Shown piece by piece: positions 1-10,899 of a stretch of DNA of 57,620 nucleotides; position 1 is the first letter of the stretch; the number at the start of each line of letters is the position of its first letter. The notes beneath the pieces were generated by a model. The model searched no databases, was not told the origin of the DNA, and saw only the letters and a list, made by a program, of their open reading frames with translations. Source of the stretch: Gnetum montanum (taxonomy: Eukaryota > Streptophyta > Gnetopsida > Gnetales > Gnetaceae); the NCBI GenBank assembly GCA_015680685.1, contig MNCI01028426.1, forward strand, positions 72,118 to 129,737, written 5' to 3'. The translations under genes and the position numbers were made by a program.

Positions 1-584
1 AATTATTGCAACAAACATTACAGGGTTGCATAATAGGATTGAGAAAAAAGCAAATTACAATGATAAGTGTGAACTCAATATCCCTAATTCTTCAACTGAG
101 AAAAATGAACTTCTTGTGCAATTCTACTTTGGAGATGTTTAGCATCTGAAATATTTCTTTATCATGAAAAGGAGGATGAATCTTTAAAGAATCAATGGTC
201 TTGACTTCAGATAATGCAACAAACATTAATAGTAGCCTTATCTAGTGTCATTCCTAGAGATTTATGAATAGTCATGGCCCATGCCAACCATAATGGTGAC
301 TGACAAGATGCTCCTCAAGCCATAGGTATAATTAGCACATGATGGGGATTACCATTATCAAAGGCACATCCAATGTAGGAGTCAAAATCAACAATAACAT
401 ATAATGGTAATGCAGGTGGCTATTTACCTTAAGGATACATAATATTGTGAATCATTCCAAATGCACCATTTACCAATCCTACTTTAGGCCAAAGGTTAAC
501 TGTAAGCATTACCCTTGCACCTTCACATATAAGTAGAGATTTCATTACTTGTTGCAGTAGTTAGTTGTTGCACTACTTGTTGCA
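1..584. other. Unassigned noncoding DNA
   Basis: I see no gene, RNA or mobile-element terminus here. The stretch is AT-rich with stops in all frames. A short GTTGCAGTAG-type repeat appears near its end (about 550-590). It may be a worn fragment of a retrotransposon, but no domain can be read. Confidence 0.4.
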
Positions 585-1012
585 GTAGATGGTTGCTGTT
601 GTTGATTTTGAAGAGAGTGTTCTTCACCTTCTCTATTAGGACTAATAGCAATAGGATCCATGTTTCTAAAAATGCATGAATTCCAATATTGCACCTCTTA
701 ATCTTATAACATGATGCCTAAGTTCAATATTTTTAAATACTACATCACACCATAACCGTCATCACCTTAACCATTGCCATGATTGTAACCTTCATGTAGT
801 AGGTGGTTGTTGTTGCTGATATTGAAGAGAGTGTTCTTCACTTTCTCTATTGGGACTAATAGCAATAGGATCCATGTTTCTAAAAATGCATGAATTCCAA
901 TATTGCACCTCTTAATCTTATAACATGATACCTAAGTTCAATATTTTTAAATACTGCATCACACTGTAACCGTCATCACCTTAACCGTTGCCATGATTGT
1001 AACCATCACTGT
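585..1012. repeat. 214-bp tandem duplication, two units
   Basis: Two head-to-tail copies, with the shared AAGAGAGTGTTC landmark at 611 and 825, give a 214-base period. The copies are nearly identical apart from scattered transitions. Both contain the same AGCAATAGGATCCATG stretch and the same run of CATCACC/CCGTCATCACC trinucleotide-like sequence. No coding content is evident. Confidence 0.85.
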
Positions 1013-1026
1013 AACCATAATCATTA

Positions 1027-1140
1027 CCGTTTATAATAATAATAAATATTCATTATTACTGTAATCGTAACCATCACCATTTATAATAATAATAAATATT
1101 CAATATTATCCACCATTTATAATAATAAATATTCATTATT
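1027..1140. repeat. AT-rich minisatellite
   Basis: About three degenerate copies of a unit built on ACCATTTATAATAATAAATATTC followed by a variable ATTATT tail. It directly follows the 214-bp duplication and probably expanded from its ATT-rich end. Confidence 0.7.
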
Positions 1141-1157
1141 ACCCATGTCGGGACCTA

Positions 1158-1412
1158 CATGTGAGGGAATACGAAGAGATGAATGGGGAGCCCAAGGGTT
1201 AGGGGACATCAATTGAATAGAGATTCGACTCCCCTGCAGTGACTCTTTGGCTCCCTTGCATGTGGTGTGTGCATGTGAAGGAATACAATGAGACAAATGG
1301 GAAACTCAGGGGTTAGGAGATAATAATCAAGTAGAGATTCAACTCCCTTGCACTGATTCTTTAGCTTCCATGCATGTGGCGCATGCATGTGAGGGAATAT
1401 GAAGAGATCAAA
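1158..1412. repeat. 114-bp tandem repeat, just over two units
   Basis: The landmark CATGTGAGGGAAT recurs at 1158, 1272 (as CATGTGAAGGAAT) and 1386, a strict 114-base spacing. The first two units are complete and the third is cut after about 28 bases. Part of the unit (CTCCCTTGCAGTGACTCTTTGGCT) reappears alone near 1866, so the array was once longer or was split by the AT-rich block between them. Confidence 0.85.
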
Positions 1413-1936
1413 CTAAATTGGCACTGCAACATATATTTGTAATGCATATTCGTTCGTGGAGATATAAAAAATCATGTTACAAATGCATAAATAATGTTAT
1501 TATTATATCACGGGCTTTTGTATATTGACATTATTGTTACAATGGACAAGATATGAATGATGCTAACGCCTCATTCATAATTATTATATCATAATTATTG
1601 TGGAATCCAATAAATGTTATGAGATTATTATAATTAGAGAAATAATCCATAATTATAATTTGAGATATTATTTATTCATTCATAATGCTAACCCATAATG
1701 ATTATATCTTGGTTAACATTATCCATAAGATATATATAATGAAATGATTATAAATATGATGAAGTGTTTATAATCATTATATATTTAATCATTTATGTTT
1801 ATGATTATAAATATATCATTATATATAATTGAGATTATAAATAATCGAGATAAATATAATCATTGGCTCCCTTGCAGTGACTCTTTGGCTAGGGTATATT
1901 TATAAATAATTGATTATTTATGATTATGGCAAGACA
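1413..1936. other. Very AT-rich spacer between repeat remnants
   Basis: Low-complexity sequence made mostly of ATAATTATA, TTATAATCATT and ATATATAAT words with many short self-complementary stretches. It separates the 114-bp array from a lone copy of part of its unit at about 1866-1895, as if inserted into the array. A MITE is possible, but I could not define inverted termini. Confidence 0.4.
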
Positions 1937-2058
1937 TGTGCATCGGTGGAGAGCTCGTCGCCGTTTTCCTCGGCATTGGCTAGGATTATCATAGCATGAT
2001 CTTGCTAGAGATCTTCCTGGGGTCTAGGCTGTTAGAGGTGCAGAAGTTCTCATTTTTA
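1937..2058 (-). pseudogene. Subtilase (S8 peptidase) fragment, PA-domain part
   Basis: Read on the minus strand, this encodes a stretch ending in a match to the plant subtilase PA domain. The visible words are NSLDPRK, then, after stops, ILANAEENGDEL and DAHVLP, the order found in plant SBT1-type proteases (S-L-D-P-x-K...I-L-A-N-x-E-x-N-G...D-A-H-V-L-P). It lies downstream, on the same strand, of the larger subtilase fragment at 3050-3825 and continues that protein's order. About 40 bases around the SLDP codons (2018-2058) are also present at 3066-3108, so the two pieces overlap by duplication. No catalytic residue lies in this part. It is not functional. Confidence 0.75.
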
Positions 2059-3049
2059 AAATTTACTAGGTTAACAACCATATCATCCATTAGATTCTAT
2101 CAATAAAAGAATATGTACATAAAGAAAAGACCTCACTACATACGAGAAGGCAAGAAGAAATTATCAAATTTGAACTCTTTAAGTCCTCCCAATAAGTAAG
2201 AAAAATTGTTAAAATTATGACCAAAGTCAGGCTGACATCTCAAATTGGCTAATAATTTTCATGTGTTAGCAAGAATGCTAACGCTTTTTCATTTTATTAA
2301 AATGCATATTGCAAACGAAAAAGAAGTCACAATCGTAACAACTAAATGCATCTACTCCATGGTAACTATTGAATTTCAAAGCATAACCATAAAAAATGAT
2401 AAAACCTACATAAAATATACAAAGAGATAAAGAGAACATGAACTTACAAATATTCTTTTACATTGAAAAAGGGTGTAGAAAAAGAATATTACTCAAGATA
2501 GTAGTAGAAAATTACAATTTCAGAATTTCTTGCTACTCCAAAAAGCATTGAAAAAAGAACAGAATCAAACTTTGGAATGTTTTTGCATTAGGAATGCAAA
2601 TGTATAGGAAAGCATGCTAAGTACTAATGATAGAAGAGCTCAGCTTAAAGTGAAACTATAAAAATAGCACAAAATCATCAAAATATAATGTTCAACATGT
2701 TACAATTCACTATAAAAAATTAACAAAAACACACATAAAAAGACTAGTAGAAAGTTTGTTTCTAGAAAGAGATTCCAATAACCAAAGGCTATTATTAACA
2801 TAGAAACTTTAGAAGACCCTTCCCTTCAAGTTGCAGCTTTAACTATAGTCATTACTATCCTTCCTCAAATGTCTCTGGCTCTACCCCTCATCTGACCCCT
2901 ACTTACAAAATTTTATGCTTAAAACATACATTTAGAAAAAGCTACTCAAGAAACATATTGGCCTAATTCATATATAAATTTTATCAAAAAATAGAAACCT
3001 AAATAAAGGGATCTTTTAGCTATTATAACAAAAATTTTATTATGATTCA
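2059..3049. other. Insert separating the subtilase pseudogene pieces
   Basis: About 1 kb of AT-rich noncoding sequence lies between the two subtilase fragments. It has short open frames only. Its edges coincide with a roughly 40-bp duplicated piece of the subtilase reading frame. I see no LTR, inverted termini or poly(A) tail, so its origin (transposon remnant or rearrangement filler) is undecided. Confidence 0.45.
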
Positions 3050-3825
3050 CACCTCCTCTACCTCTAGGGTCTAAGCTACCACAGGTGTAGAAGTTCACAT
3101 TTCCGTCGCCATCGAGGCTGATGTTTCCAGCATAGATGAGTGTGAGTTTTGGATCTTCCAGTAGTAGTTCCCCAGAGTAGAGTGAGGTTCTGGCATACTT
3201 GTTGCCATCGGTGAGCACTGTGATGGGCGAGAAGTCACGGTTAAGGATGCTAGCAATGATGGTCATGATCCAGGGCACGAGATTTGAGGTGATTTCAACA
3301 CTATGTCTAGAGTTTCTGGTCAAGCAAGTGACAAAGACATGATAGTGGACTGTAGCAGTGAAGGCGCTGATGGCGATGCTGTTGGTGTAGTACTGCTATG
3401 GGTTGTCACTAAGTGAGAGTGATAGCATGTCAATTTCATTGGACAAAGTGGCATCCATGGTCGTAAGGATGTTAGAGCTAAAGCAGCCATAGTCCCACCA
3501 AACCTTGTAGATGGCAATCTATGCAAGACAAGCCATGTCGCAGGTAGTGTCATTGGCATAGTTGAGCACGCTGATGTAGACCACGGTGTTGCTGATAATT
3601 GTTGATGATGTGTGCATGTCGTGGCCCTCGGTGTTGAGCGAGGATGCAACAAGGGTCGACTGGCCTACTGCCTTATTGCTACCTTGGTTGAAGAAGCACA
3701 TGCTGATGAGCTTGTTATTGCAGTTGAAGCATGGGCCACCATCATAGGTGCCTTTCTAGTGCTCTAGCGGAGCTCCAAAGCTGGTGTCATTGAAGCTAGT
3801 TCGGTTGGGCTAGGCAGCCTACAGT
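3050..3825 (-). pseudogene. Subtilisin-like serine protease pseudogene (plant subtilase)
   Basis: Subtilases are secreted serine proteases acting in the apoplast. On the minus strand, from about 3825 down, one main frame carries the plant subtilase order. It begins with a PNRTSFND / KGT stretch (usual W-P-E-S-x-S-F-x-D...W-K-G-x-C), then CNNKLI, then the catalytic-His block as TEGHDMHTSST (family norm D-T-x-G-H-G-T-H-T-A-S-T). Next come AIYKVWWD, MDATLSNEIDMLSLSL, SIAISAF, VPWIMTIIAS and NRDFSPITVL, ending at GSLDPR. The catalytic Asp block upstream and the G-T-S-M serine block downstream are missing. In-frame TAG codons replace Trp and Gln codons, and the G-H-G-T-H motif is altered. GC content is visibly higher than the surroundings, as expected of a former exon. 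SBT1-type genes are often intronless, so retroposition cannot be inferred. The family call is firm; the copy is clearly dead. Confidence 0.88.
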
Positions 3826-4474
3826 AGTAGTTGCAGACGAAGATAGAGATAGAATGAAAATGGAATTCTCATTCCCATTCCCATTCCCATTCTACATTTG
3901 GTTGTGTTTGGCCTTTTTATGTGTGCAGTGGGAATACGAAAAGCTATGACTCTTTGGTTCACATTCCGCACAATGGGAATACGAAAAGGGGTGGCACTTC
4001 GATTTATGTTTTTTTCCATTTTGTGGGATCTTATGTGGCACATGATGTGGAGGGTGTTACTTGGAGGGTGAAAAATCCACTTCTCCCTCTCCCCCTATCC
4101 TACGAGACGAGTTGGCCTCTTGACCAAAACGAGACGAGTTGGCCTCTTGGCCAAAATTACTTTTTATCTCCTCAAAAGATTAATAATGTCTTTCCTTCTA
4201 ACCATCATTCATCCTTACTTCAACGACTTATCTCTAGCTAATTTCTTTTTTATTTTTTATTTTGGTTCTTGAAAAAAGAAACTTCTAAAAGAAGTTACTT
4301 GTAGTTATAATATCTATATATTTGACTTATGTATATACTATGATGTGTACAAATTGGTATAGGTATTCATGAATGCAAAATTTGAAGTCCTTTTTGCATT
4401 GTCAAATCCTAATAATGTGTGATCCTATTAATATTTTTATTTGCCTTAAATATTTTCCCTTATATTACTTTAAC
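3826..4474. other. Spacer with ATTCCC microsatellite and 27-bp duplication
   Basis: Noncoding. It holds an ATTCCC hexamer run (about 3868-3893) and two copies of a GC-richer 27-base unit starting ACGAGACGAGTTGGCCTC at 4102 and 4129. The flanking GGAATACGAAAAG word appears twice (about 3932 and 3978). No gene is supported. Confidence 0.55.
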
Positions 4475-4479
4475 CTCCA
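4475..4479. repeat. Target-site duplication of element A (left)
   Basis: The five bases CTCCA directly precede the outer end of element A's 3' LTR and are repeated at 16685-16689, directly after its 5' LTR. This proves that 4480-16684 came from one integration event, later enlarged. Confidence 0.9.
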
Positions 4480-4890
4480 TGATGAGCAAAGAGGTACCCC
4501 TATGCCCAACCATACAAATCACAAAGCATTCACGTGTAATCCAATCAAATTCTATGGACTTCATTGTTTCCAGTGCACTAGCCCTTTAGGAAGTGAATCT
4601 AGTCTTAAGGTTCATCATTGTCTTTCCAATTACACTTGTGACATTCATTGGTATGGTTAATTATAAATGAGGCATTCGATTTGTGTCATTTTTATATTTT
4701 ATAGTTGGGTGCTTGAAATGTAGATAAAAATGTATTTAATTAACTAATCTAAATTAAGTAATTAACTAATCCTAACATAAGTATTCATTCCCACTTTTTT
4801 TACACATCCTGAATCATGTATCCACTGCTAGGTGACCAAGCGCTACACTACTAGGTGTACCAAACAATGATCACTACTAGGTATTCATCT
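4480..4890 (-). repeat. Element A 3' LTR, truncated (R/U5 side only)
   Basis: Starts on the plus strand with TGATGAGCAAAGAGGTACC, the complement of the LTR 3' end, and matches the element's 5' LTR (from 15866) through the shared GTATCCACTGCTAGG / GGTGTACCAA stretch. Homology stops near 4890, where the coiled-coil ORF region begins. The U3 half is missing or displaced; a U3-like GGCCTCGTTGACAC patch occurs at about 7530. Confidence 0.8.
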
Positions 4891-7041
4891 TTGCCATTTA
4901 GATTTGTTTTTCATTCATTTCCTTTTGCAAGCCAACTTGGTCCTTGTAGTGATTATTCACTCTCTTAAACTTCAGAGCTTCATTCTTCCAGGCAGCGATC
5001 TCGATGGCAGACTTTTGTTGCAAGGTGCATACCTCCTTCATTGATAGATTGTGATTCTCTATGGCCAATTTCCTCAATTTAGTGTTGACTTTAGCAAGTT
5101 GCTCCTACCGTTGATGAATGAACTCTTACATTTGATCTCTTTGAGCATCAATATTTCAAAGGCGATGATTTTGCATGATCAATGCTTCATTCTTATGACA
5201 CATCTTATTCAAGTCCTTTTTGATTAAGTGTGTTTCAGCTTCTACCACAGACTATTTAAATATGGTCATAACTACCTCCTCCTTAGCCTTTTGAAATTAT
5301 TCTTGAAGCTATTGGATAGCTTCATCTCTTGTTGTTGCTGGGCTAAGAATTGCTTATTCTATAAGTTGGGCACAAAGCTTAGAAACCTCCATGGCTAAGC
5401 ATTGAATTTGCTCTTGGGCCATTTCTAGTTTCCCTTATAAGATGATGCATCTACCCCTTGCATTTAGTAGCTCTGACTAGGTTACAAAGATGTTCTCTGG
5501 GAGATAAAAAATGACCAGAGTTGGTTTCCCAGTTCCTACCAGTTGTTCTAGCAATTGTTCATGCTAGGCTACGTTCAATATCTCACTAACTATGCCTACA
5601 AACATTTGCACATCTTGGAGTGTAGATAAATCTAGTAAAGACATCATGAGTGCATTCAGTGCTTCAGCTATATGGACAACTACCACTTCTACCACTGTCT
5701 CATGCCCTTGGTGCTGCATCACCAAGACAGTTACCTCTTCACCTTCCTCCAACAGCACCAAGAAAGTGGCAACACTCCCAGGGATTTCTGGGAATAGATG
5801 GTGTGTTGCTAGTGATGTCGTCACCTCTTGAGCATTAGGATCTCACCTCAAAGGTAGCTATGTTCTTTGGGTAGAGAAAATGGGACCACCTCTCTCCATT
5901 TGAGTAACTATTTGGGCCACCTCATTAAGGTGACTCATCATTGGCTAATACACAGATGCCCACTCATTCCTGCTTGTTGCTCTTGTTCACTCAAGAGTTA
6001 TTCTTAAATTTTTTGTAGATGCTTAAGGACTATGTAAGCCTCAATGTGGTCTCCTAAGTGGGTGGTGGTGGTGGTAGTTCCTCTTCTTGAGTGGTTTTTA
6101 GTGTCTTATCTTTCATGATTTCTACCCATGAGGCCAAGGGAGCATGCTTGAGAGCATCATTAGAATAGTGAACAATGTTTGTCATTTTGCAAATTTTTTT
6201 GATAAGGCACATAAAGGGCAAGGTCTTCCTTCCATGTTCATTCTTCTTAAAGCGCTTCTTGATCTCCAAATAAATCAGTTGTGGAAAGTTAATGGAAAAT
6301 TTCTCACTTAGAGTGACGCATGCTCAGGTAGAGAAGGTAGTCACCTTGCTTGGCCTCACTATTGGATTGAGACGATAGGTTACAATCTTGAAATAAATCT
6401 ACTTCATCAGTGTGAGTGCACAATACTCCTTATAGTCCACCCCGTAGCATCGTTGGATCCATTTTCTTTTTACCTCAAGATCTCCTTTTGTTGATATTTT
6501 TGGCAACTGTGTTCCAATGTCTAGCAACCCCAATGCCTATGCAATAGCCTCTACTAAGTAGAACACTTGAATGTCCTTAATTTTTATAATGAACCCTAGA
6601 ATTTGACTATTCCAAAAGAGATAGGTCTCTCCCATATATCATTCCCCACTGGATGTGATGATTAGCCACATGGGAGAGACTTACAATTGTGTCTTGACAT
6701 CCTCTCGAGCTTTTTAAAAAAATGGCATGAAGTTTATCTCTTAAAGAACTAATCTTTAGATTTCTCAAGACTTGATGATGTCTAAGCAAGCTTGAGTTAG
6801 AGTGACCTCAAACCTTGGCATGGATCTAGGCACTTCTCCTCGTTGGGATTGTTTGGTAGGAACTTCTTCCTCTGGAATTTGTCAAATAGATTCCACTTTG
6901 GGATCCTCATGAAGAGGTCTGGTTATATGGGTTACCTCTTGTTGTTCTTGGCCTTGTTTCTACTAGCCCCTTCCAGCTTTGGGTTGTTTCTCCTGTGGTT
7001 GTGAGGGTTCTCCTTCCTATGAACATTTTTTTGGGTGCCAT
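4891..7041 (-). pseudogene. Degenerate ORF of unknown function, C-terminal coiled coil
   Basis: A minus-strand former reading frame of roughly 700 codons, starting at an ATG at 7041 (MAPKKMF) and running to about 4890 with several shifts and stops. The middle part (6054-6269) has a basic patch (KKRFKKNEHGR), the segment LPFMCLIKKICK and a Pro run (PPPPPT). The next part (5564-5824) is hydrophobic and acidic. The last 550 bases (5450-4900) encode a Gln/Glu/Lys-rich, heptad-like coiled coil (for example MAQEQIQCLAMEVSKL). I do not recognise the family. The LPxxxLIxxIC word recalls ORFs annotated as putative plant transposon proteins, a weak resemblance. It sits inside element A's 3' LTR, so it is either a captured gene, an extra element ORF, or a separate insertion whose ends are lost. 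Confidence 0.5.
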
Positions 7042-9110
7042 TTGTAATCACAATAAGACCATAGATTAGCAATCATTGTGTAACCTTAAAATAATTAAGA
7101 TACCTTAACTCTTGAGGGTACTTACACTTGGCTAAGTTGTAATTATGGTTGATTTAATTAACTCAATTGTTATTTTTATTTATGCATTATCATTGATAAA
7201 TCATCCCAGAGATTGTTGGAAGGGTTAACTATTGAAAGAGTTGATATTTTTATGTTGTTAAGGTTACTAACCCTTGGGGGGAGTTAGAAAATATTTTTAA
7301 AAATTTCATCAGAAACCTTAAGGTTTGTAGCCCCCATAATAAATATCTTACCTTTGGTAAGTGTAGGATTGAAAAATAGAGTGATTTGGACAAATAGTTT
7401 GAAAGTTATGGGCTCTGGAAGGTTTTGGGCTCTGAAAAATTGCAAAAATTTCCCATGTGTTATGAGAAAATTACAAAAAATTCCAAAGTATTTGGTGGTA
7501 TATATAATATTTTTACACTATGTCAACAAGGCCTCGTTGACACAGTTGGTTGCATTAATGAGGCCTTGTTGATGCAGCTATTGACCATCGTTGACTTTGG
7601 TCAAACTTTTAAAATACAAGGAATTTTTTGATGAAATTGGGGTCAAATGAAAGCTTAAAAGACCAAGAATGGTATGAAATCATGAGAAGAGGACATTGAA
7701 GTTTAAAAATTTGAAGAAATGGAGAAAATTTGATTTAATGAATGAATGCAATGAAAGATTAAGGAGTATTCAGCGGTTTACACAATGGAAAATCTGAAAT
7801 ATAGGATTGTAGCGATGTCAAAGGTAAGGAACCTTAACTAATCAAGCCAAAAGCTATGCAAGTGGGTCCTCCCCATTGTAGGCTCATGCCCTTTTTACCC
7901 TTGCATAGCCTCAACTAAGGAGTTCATGGGCCCCATATTCGATTTAATGATTATGATAAGTTAAAGACCAACCCGAAAGAATCCACTTAAGAATACCAAC
8001 ACATCAAACTAAGACATAGAGCATAACATAGAACCTGGTAGTGAGGTGAGTTACGGTAGCATGGATGGATGGTAGAGAAGGTGGAATGGATTTCCAAATT
8101 GAGGTCATAAGAAGTCCCTTTTGGAATTTGTGGTTAAAATGACCTAAGAAGTTCCATCCTTAGTCTAGACAAAAACCATCCACTTTCAGTGACTTTGCAT
8201 CACCACTAAGACCGATCCATGCACTCGAGACATAGGAGTGCTTCCAAAAAACAACCACCATTTCATAGAGATAAGAAAGAAGAAGTAGGAAGTAAGAGAG
8301 AGGGCCTTAGTTAGAGAGGATTGTCAAGCATAGGTGCATGTCATTCAAGTTCCATAACTAGTGCTTATAGCCCTTTTATTTGTCCAAGGGATGTCCTTTG
8401 AATTCCCATTATTTTTTTTGAAATGGGAACCACACCATGCGAGGACTTATTTGTGTTGAATGGGTGTGCTTTGAATTCCCATCATTGTTTTTGTTTTTGT
8501 TTTTTCGAATGATGGGAACCACACCATGAAACGATGTTATTTGTCTTCCTATCATTAGGTGGTATGGAACGGTAAGAAGTCTACAAAATACACTCAAGAA
8601 CTTAAGTAAGAAGAAGAGTACAAAGAGTATTGAGTCCCCTTGAAGTCACACCCTTTACAAACCTTTGGATCCTTTCTAATTCTGGAACTACCAAGGTCAC
8701 TAATTGATTAGAAGTTTCTTTAATGAAAAGGGACCTCAAAAAACCATAGAGTTCATTGGGTGGGTAGATGACATAGACTTACTACCTATTCCATGAAAGA
8801 TAAACCATGTTAAAGTCATCAGACATCAGAATTCAAAAATATAAACTAGACATCGACAATTACACATTAAGTGCAAACCATCATTAGTAAACAACAATAA
8901 CAACATTGTGTCCTGTGACATTAAAGCATATTTATTAGAAAAAATGAGAAAATATCACACTTGAATAAAGTAAAATAAAATAAAACAAAATAAAGTAAAA
9001 TATATAAGAAAGTTGAAGGGTACTAAAGATGGTGTAAAATTAGAAAAATTTAAAAATAAAAAATTTGTAAAATAAAAAATGTGAAAAACAAAAAAAGTTA
9101 GAAAAATTGA
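7042..9110 (-). other. Element A 3' noncoding region
   Basis: About 2 kb between the end of integrase and the broken 3' LTR. Blocks are shared in the same order with elements C and D: a GTGGGTCCTCCCCA block (7863; compare 41893 and, weaker, 21486), a GGGAACCACACCATG block, a GAAGTCACACCCTTT block (8643; 42612; 22197), and a C-rich PPT-like word at 7327. A 73-bp local duplication starts at 8396 and 8469; each copy holds a CCCAT...ATGGG stem. An A-rich AAAATAAAA stretch follows (8960-9110). No coding potential. Confidence 0.7.
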
Positions 9111-10790
9111 CAGGCCATGGTAATTGTCAGCATGGATGGCCATCTCTCCCATGACTAAGTTGGAGGGAGGAGATCTAAAAAATAGAACATGGGTGTTCAT
9201 TTAGTGAGGCGGTAGTTACACTAGCCTATCTTAGTTCTAGGAAAAGTTTGACTTATTGGATGTTGACCAACTGCTTTTTATTTGGGCTATCAGGTTTGTA
9301 AATTATCATGGCCCTAGAGGGAAAGGTTTGATCAATGACATAAGATCCCTTTCAAAATGTTTGTAATTTTTTCTTTTGTGGTACATGTGTGGGGTTCTAG
9401 TAAAGAACCTTATCTCCTAGTTGAAGTTTTACTTTCTTGATTCTAAGTTCATAACACTACTTGCTGAATGCTTTGTTCACCTCATTCAAGGATAGGGCTA
9501 CTAATTGGTTTTCATCAAGTACATTTAGAATGATCAATCTTTCCTTCTATGCTAGACTTAGGTCAAGGTTTAGATCATAGGCTGTTGATAGTGTATGGAG
9601 CTTAGATTGAATCGGGAGCATTAGAAGTTTTTCGTACACTAACTCGTAGGGAGAATATCCAATAGGAAGTTCCCATGTTGAACGATAAGCCTAGAGAGAA
9701 TTGTTAAGTTTTGTACTTAGTCCTTCCTATATTTGTTAGTGGTTCACATTAGTATTTTTGTAATCTCCTAGTTAGTTACCTTTGCTTGACCATTGGCTTG
9801 GGGGTGGTAAGGTGTTGTTAATTTATGTTCTACCCCCAAGTGTTGCATTAATTTTCTAAATGTGGCACCTATGAAATGAGTTTCATTTTTAGAAATTAGT
9901 GAATGTGGCACCCCAAACCTATTCACAATATTTTGTTACATAAATCTAGCAGTAGTAGAGAATGTACAATTAGTAATGACTACTACTTCTGCCTATTTTG
10001 TNNNNNNNNNNNNNNNNNNNNNNNNNNNNNNNNNNNNNNNNNNNNNNNNNNNNNNNNNNNNNNNNNNNNNNNNNNNNNNNNNNNNNNNNNNNNNNNNNNN
10101 NNNNNNNNNNNNNNNNNNNNNNNNNNNNNNNNNNNNNNNNNNNNNNNNNNNNNNNNNNNNNNNNNNNNNNNNNNNNNNNNNNNNNNNNNNNNNNNNNNNN
10201 NNNNNNNNNNNNNNNNNNNNNNNNNNNNNNNNNNNNNNNNNNNNNNNNNNNNNNNNNNNNNNNNNNNNNNNNNNNNNNNNNNNNNNNNNNNNNNNNNNNN
10301 NNNNNNNNNNNNNNNNNNNNNNNNNNNNNNNNNNNNNNNNNNNNNNNNNNNNNNNNNNNNNNNNNNNNNNNNNNNNNNNNNNNNNNNNNNNNNNNNNNNN
10401 NNNNNNNNNNNNNNNNNNNNNNNNNNNNNNNNNNNNNNNNNNNNNNNNNNNNNNNNNNNNNNNNNNNNNNNNNNNNNNNNNNNNNNNNNNNNNNNNNNNN
10501 NNNNNNNNNNNNNNNNNNNNNNNNNNNNNNNNNNNNNNNNNNNNNNNNNNNNNNNNNNNNNNNNNNNNNNNNNNNNNNNNNNNNNNNNNNNNNNNNNNNN
10601 NNNNNNNNNNNNNNNNNNNNNNNNNNNTTCACAAGACTTGACAAACTGGTGGGCATCCCTAAAGATTATGAGCCAATAGTATCTTGCCATTCGGGTTTTT
10701 ATGGCCATGTGTCTCCTTGCATAGTGGCCTTTGCAAGTTCCTTCTGAGCATCCTGGAGAACATGCAATTGACCTTTGTTAGGGACACACC
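9111..10790 (-). pseudogene. Element A integrase (partly in N gap)
   Basis: Integrase inserts the cDNA into the chromosome. Minus-strand remains run from the N-terminal zinc-binding segment (about 10790-10628, with the YYWLIIFRDAHQFVKSCE word next to the gap) to the C-terminal half (9990-9110), which reads YRSTWELPIGYSPYELVYEKL and later LQLGDKVLY and FPSRAMIIYK, typical of the Ty3/gypsy integrase C-terminal region. The catalytic core lies in the 626-base gap, so the DDE residues cannot be checked. Several TAG/TGA codons interrupt the visible parts. The same protein is better seen in element D. Confidence 0.8.
10002..10627. other. Assembly gap (626 N)
   Basis: Unknown bases inside element A's integrase. 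Apparent open frames that cross it are artefacts of the Ns. Confidence 0.99.
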
Positions 10791-10899
10791 AACGGATTAG
10801 TCCATCAACACACACCTTGTAAAGGTGTCCATTGATTTGCATAGAGTATTTGACCTAATGAAGAAATTGTTGCTTTTTCCTAAAATCCAAGTCCTGTGG

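Noticed and set aside
1413-1936. AT-rich block as a MITE
   Set aside because: It has many short palindromes but no pair of terminal inverted repeats with a matching target duplication that I could define.
3819-4241. Overlapping short frames on both strands with MGMGMGM-type repeats
   Set aside because: Generated by the ATTCCC microsatellite and neighbouring low-complexity sequence.
5592-5838. Plus-strand frames opposite the coiled-coil ORF
   Set aside because: Antisense shadows; the minus strand has the longer consistent reading and composition.
7490-7600. GGCCTCGTTGACAC / GAGGCCTTGTTGATG patch as the intact U3 end of element A's 3' LTR
   Set aside because: The words match the U3 motif of A/F/G, but their order differs, no CTCATCA end or adjacent polypurine tract is present, and it lies on the inner side of a PPT-like word at 7327.
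9903-10747. Several open frames of 220-260 codons crossing 10002-10627 on both strands
   Set aside because: They are open only because the region is N. The flanks are integrase of element A on the minus strand.
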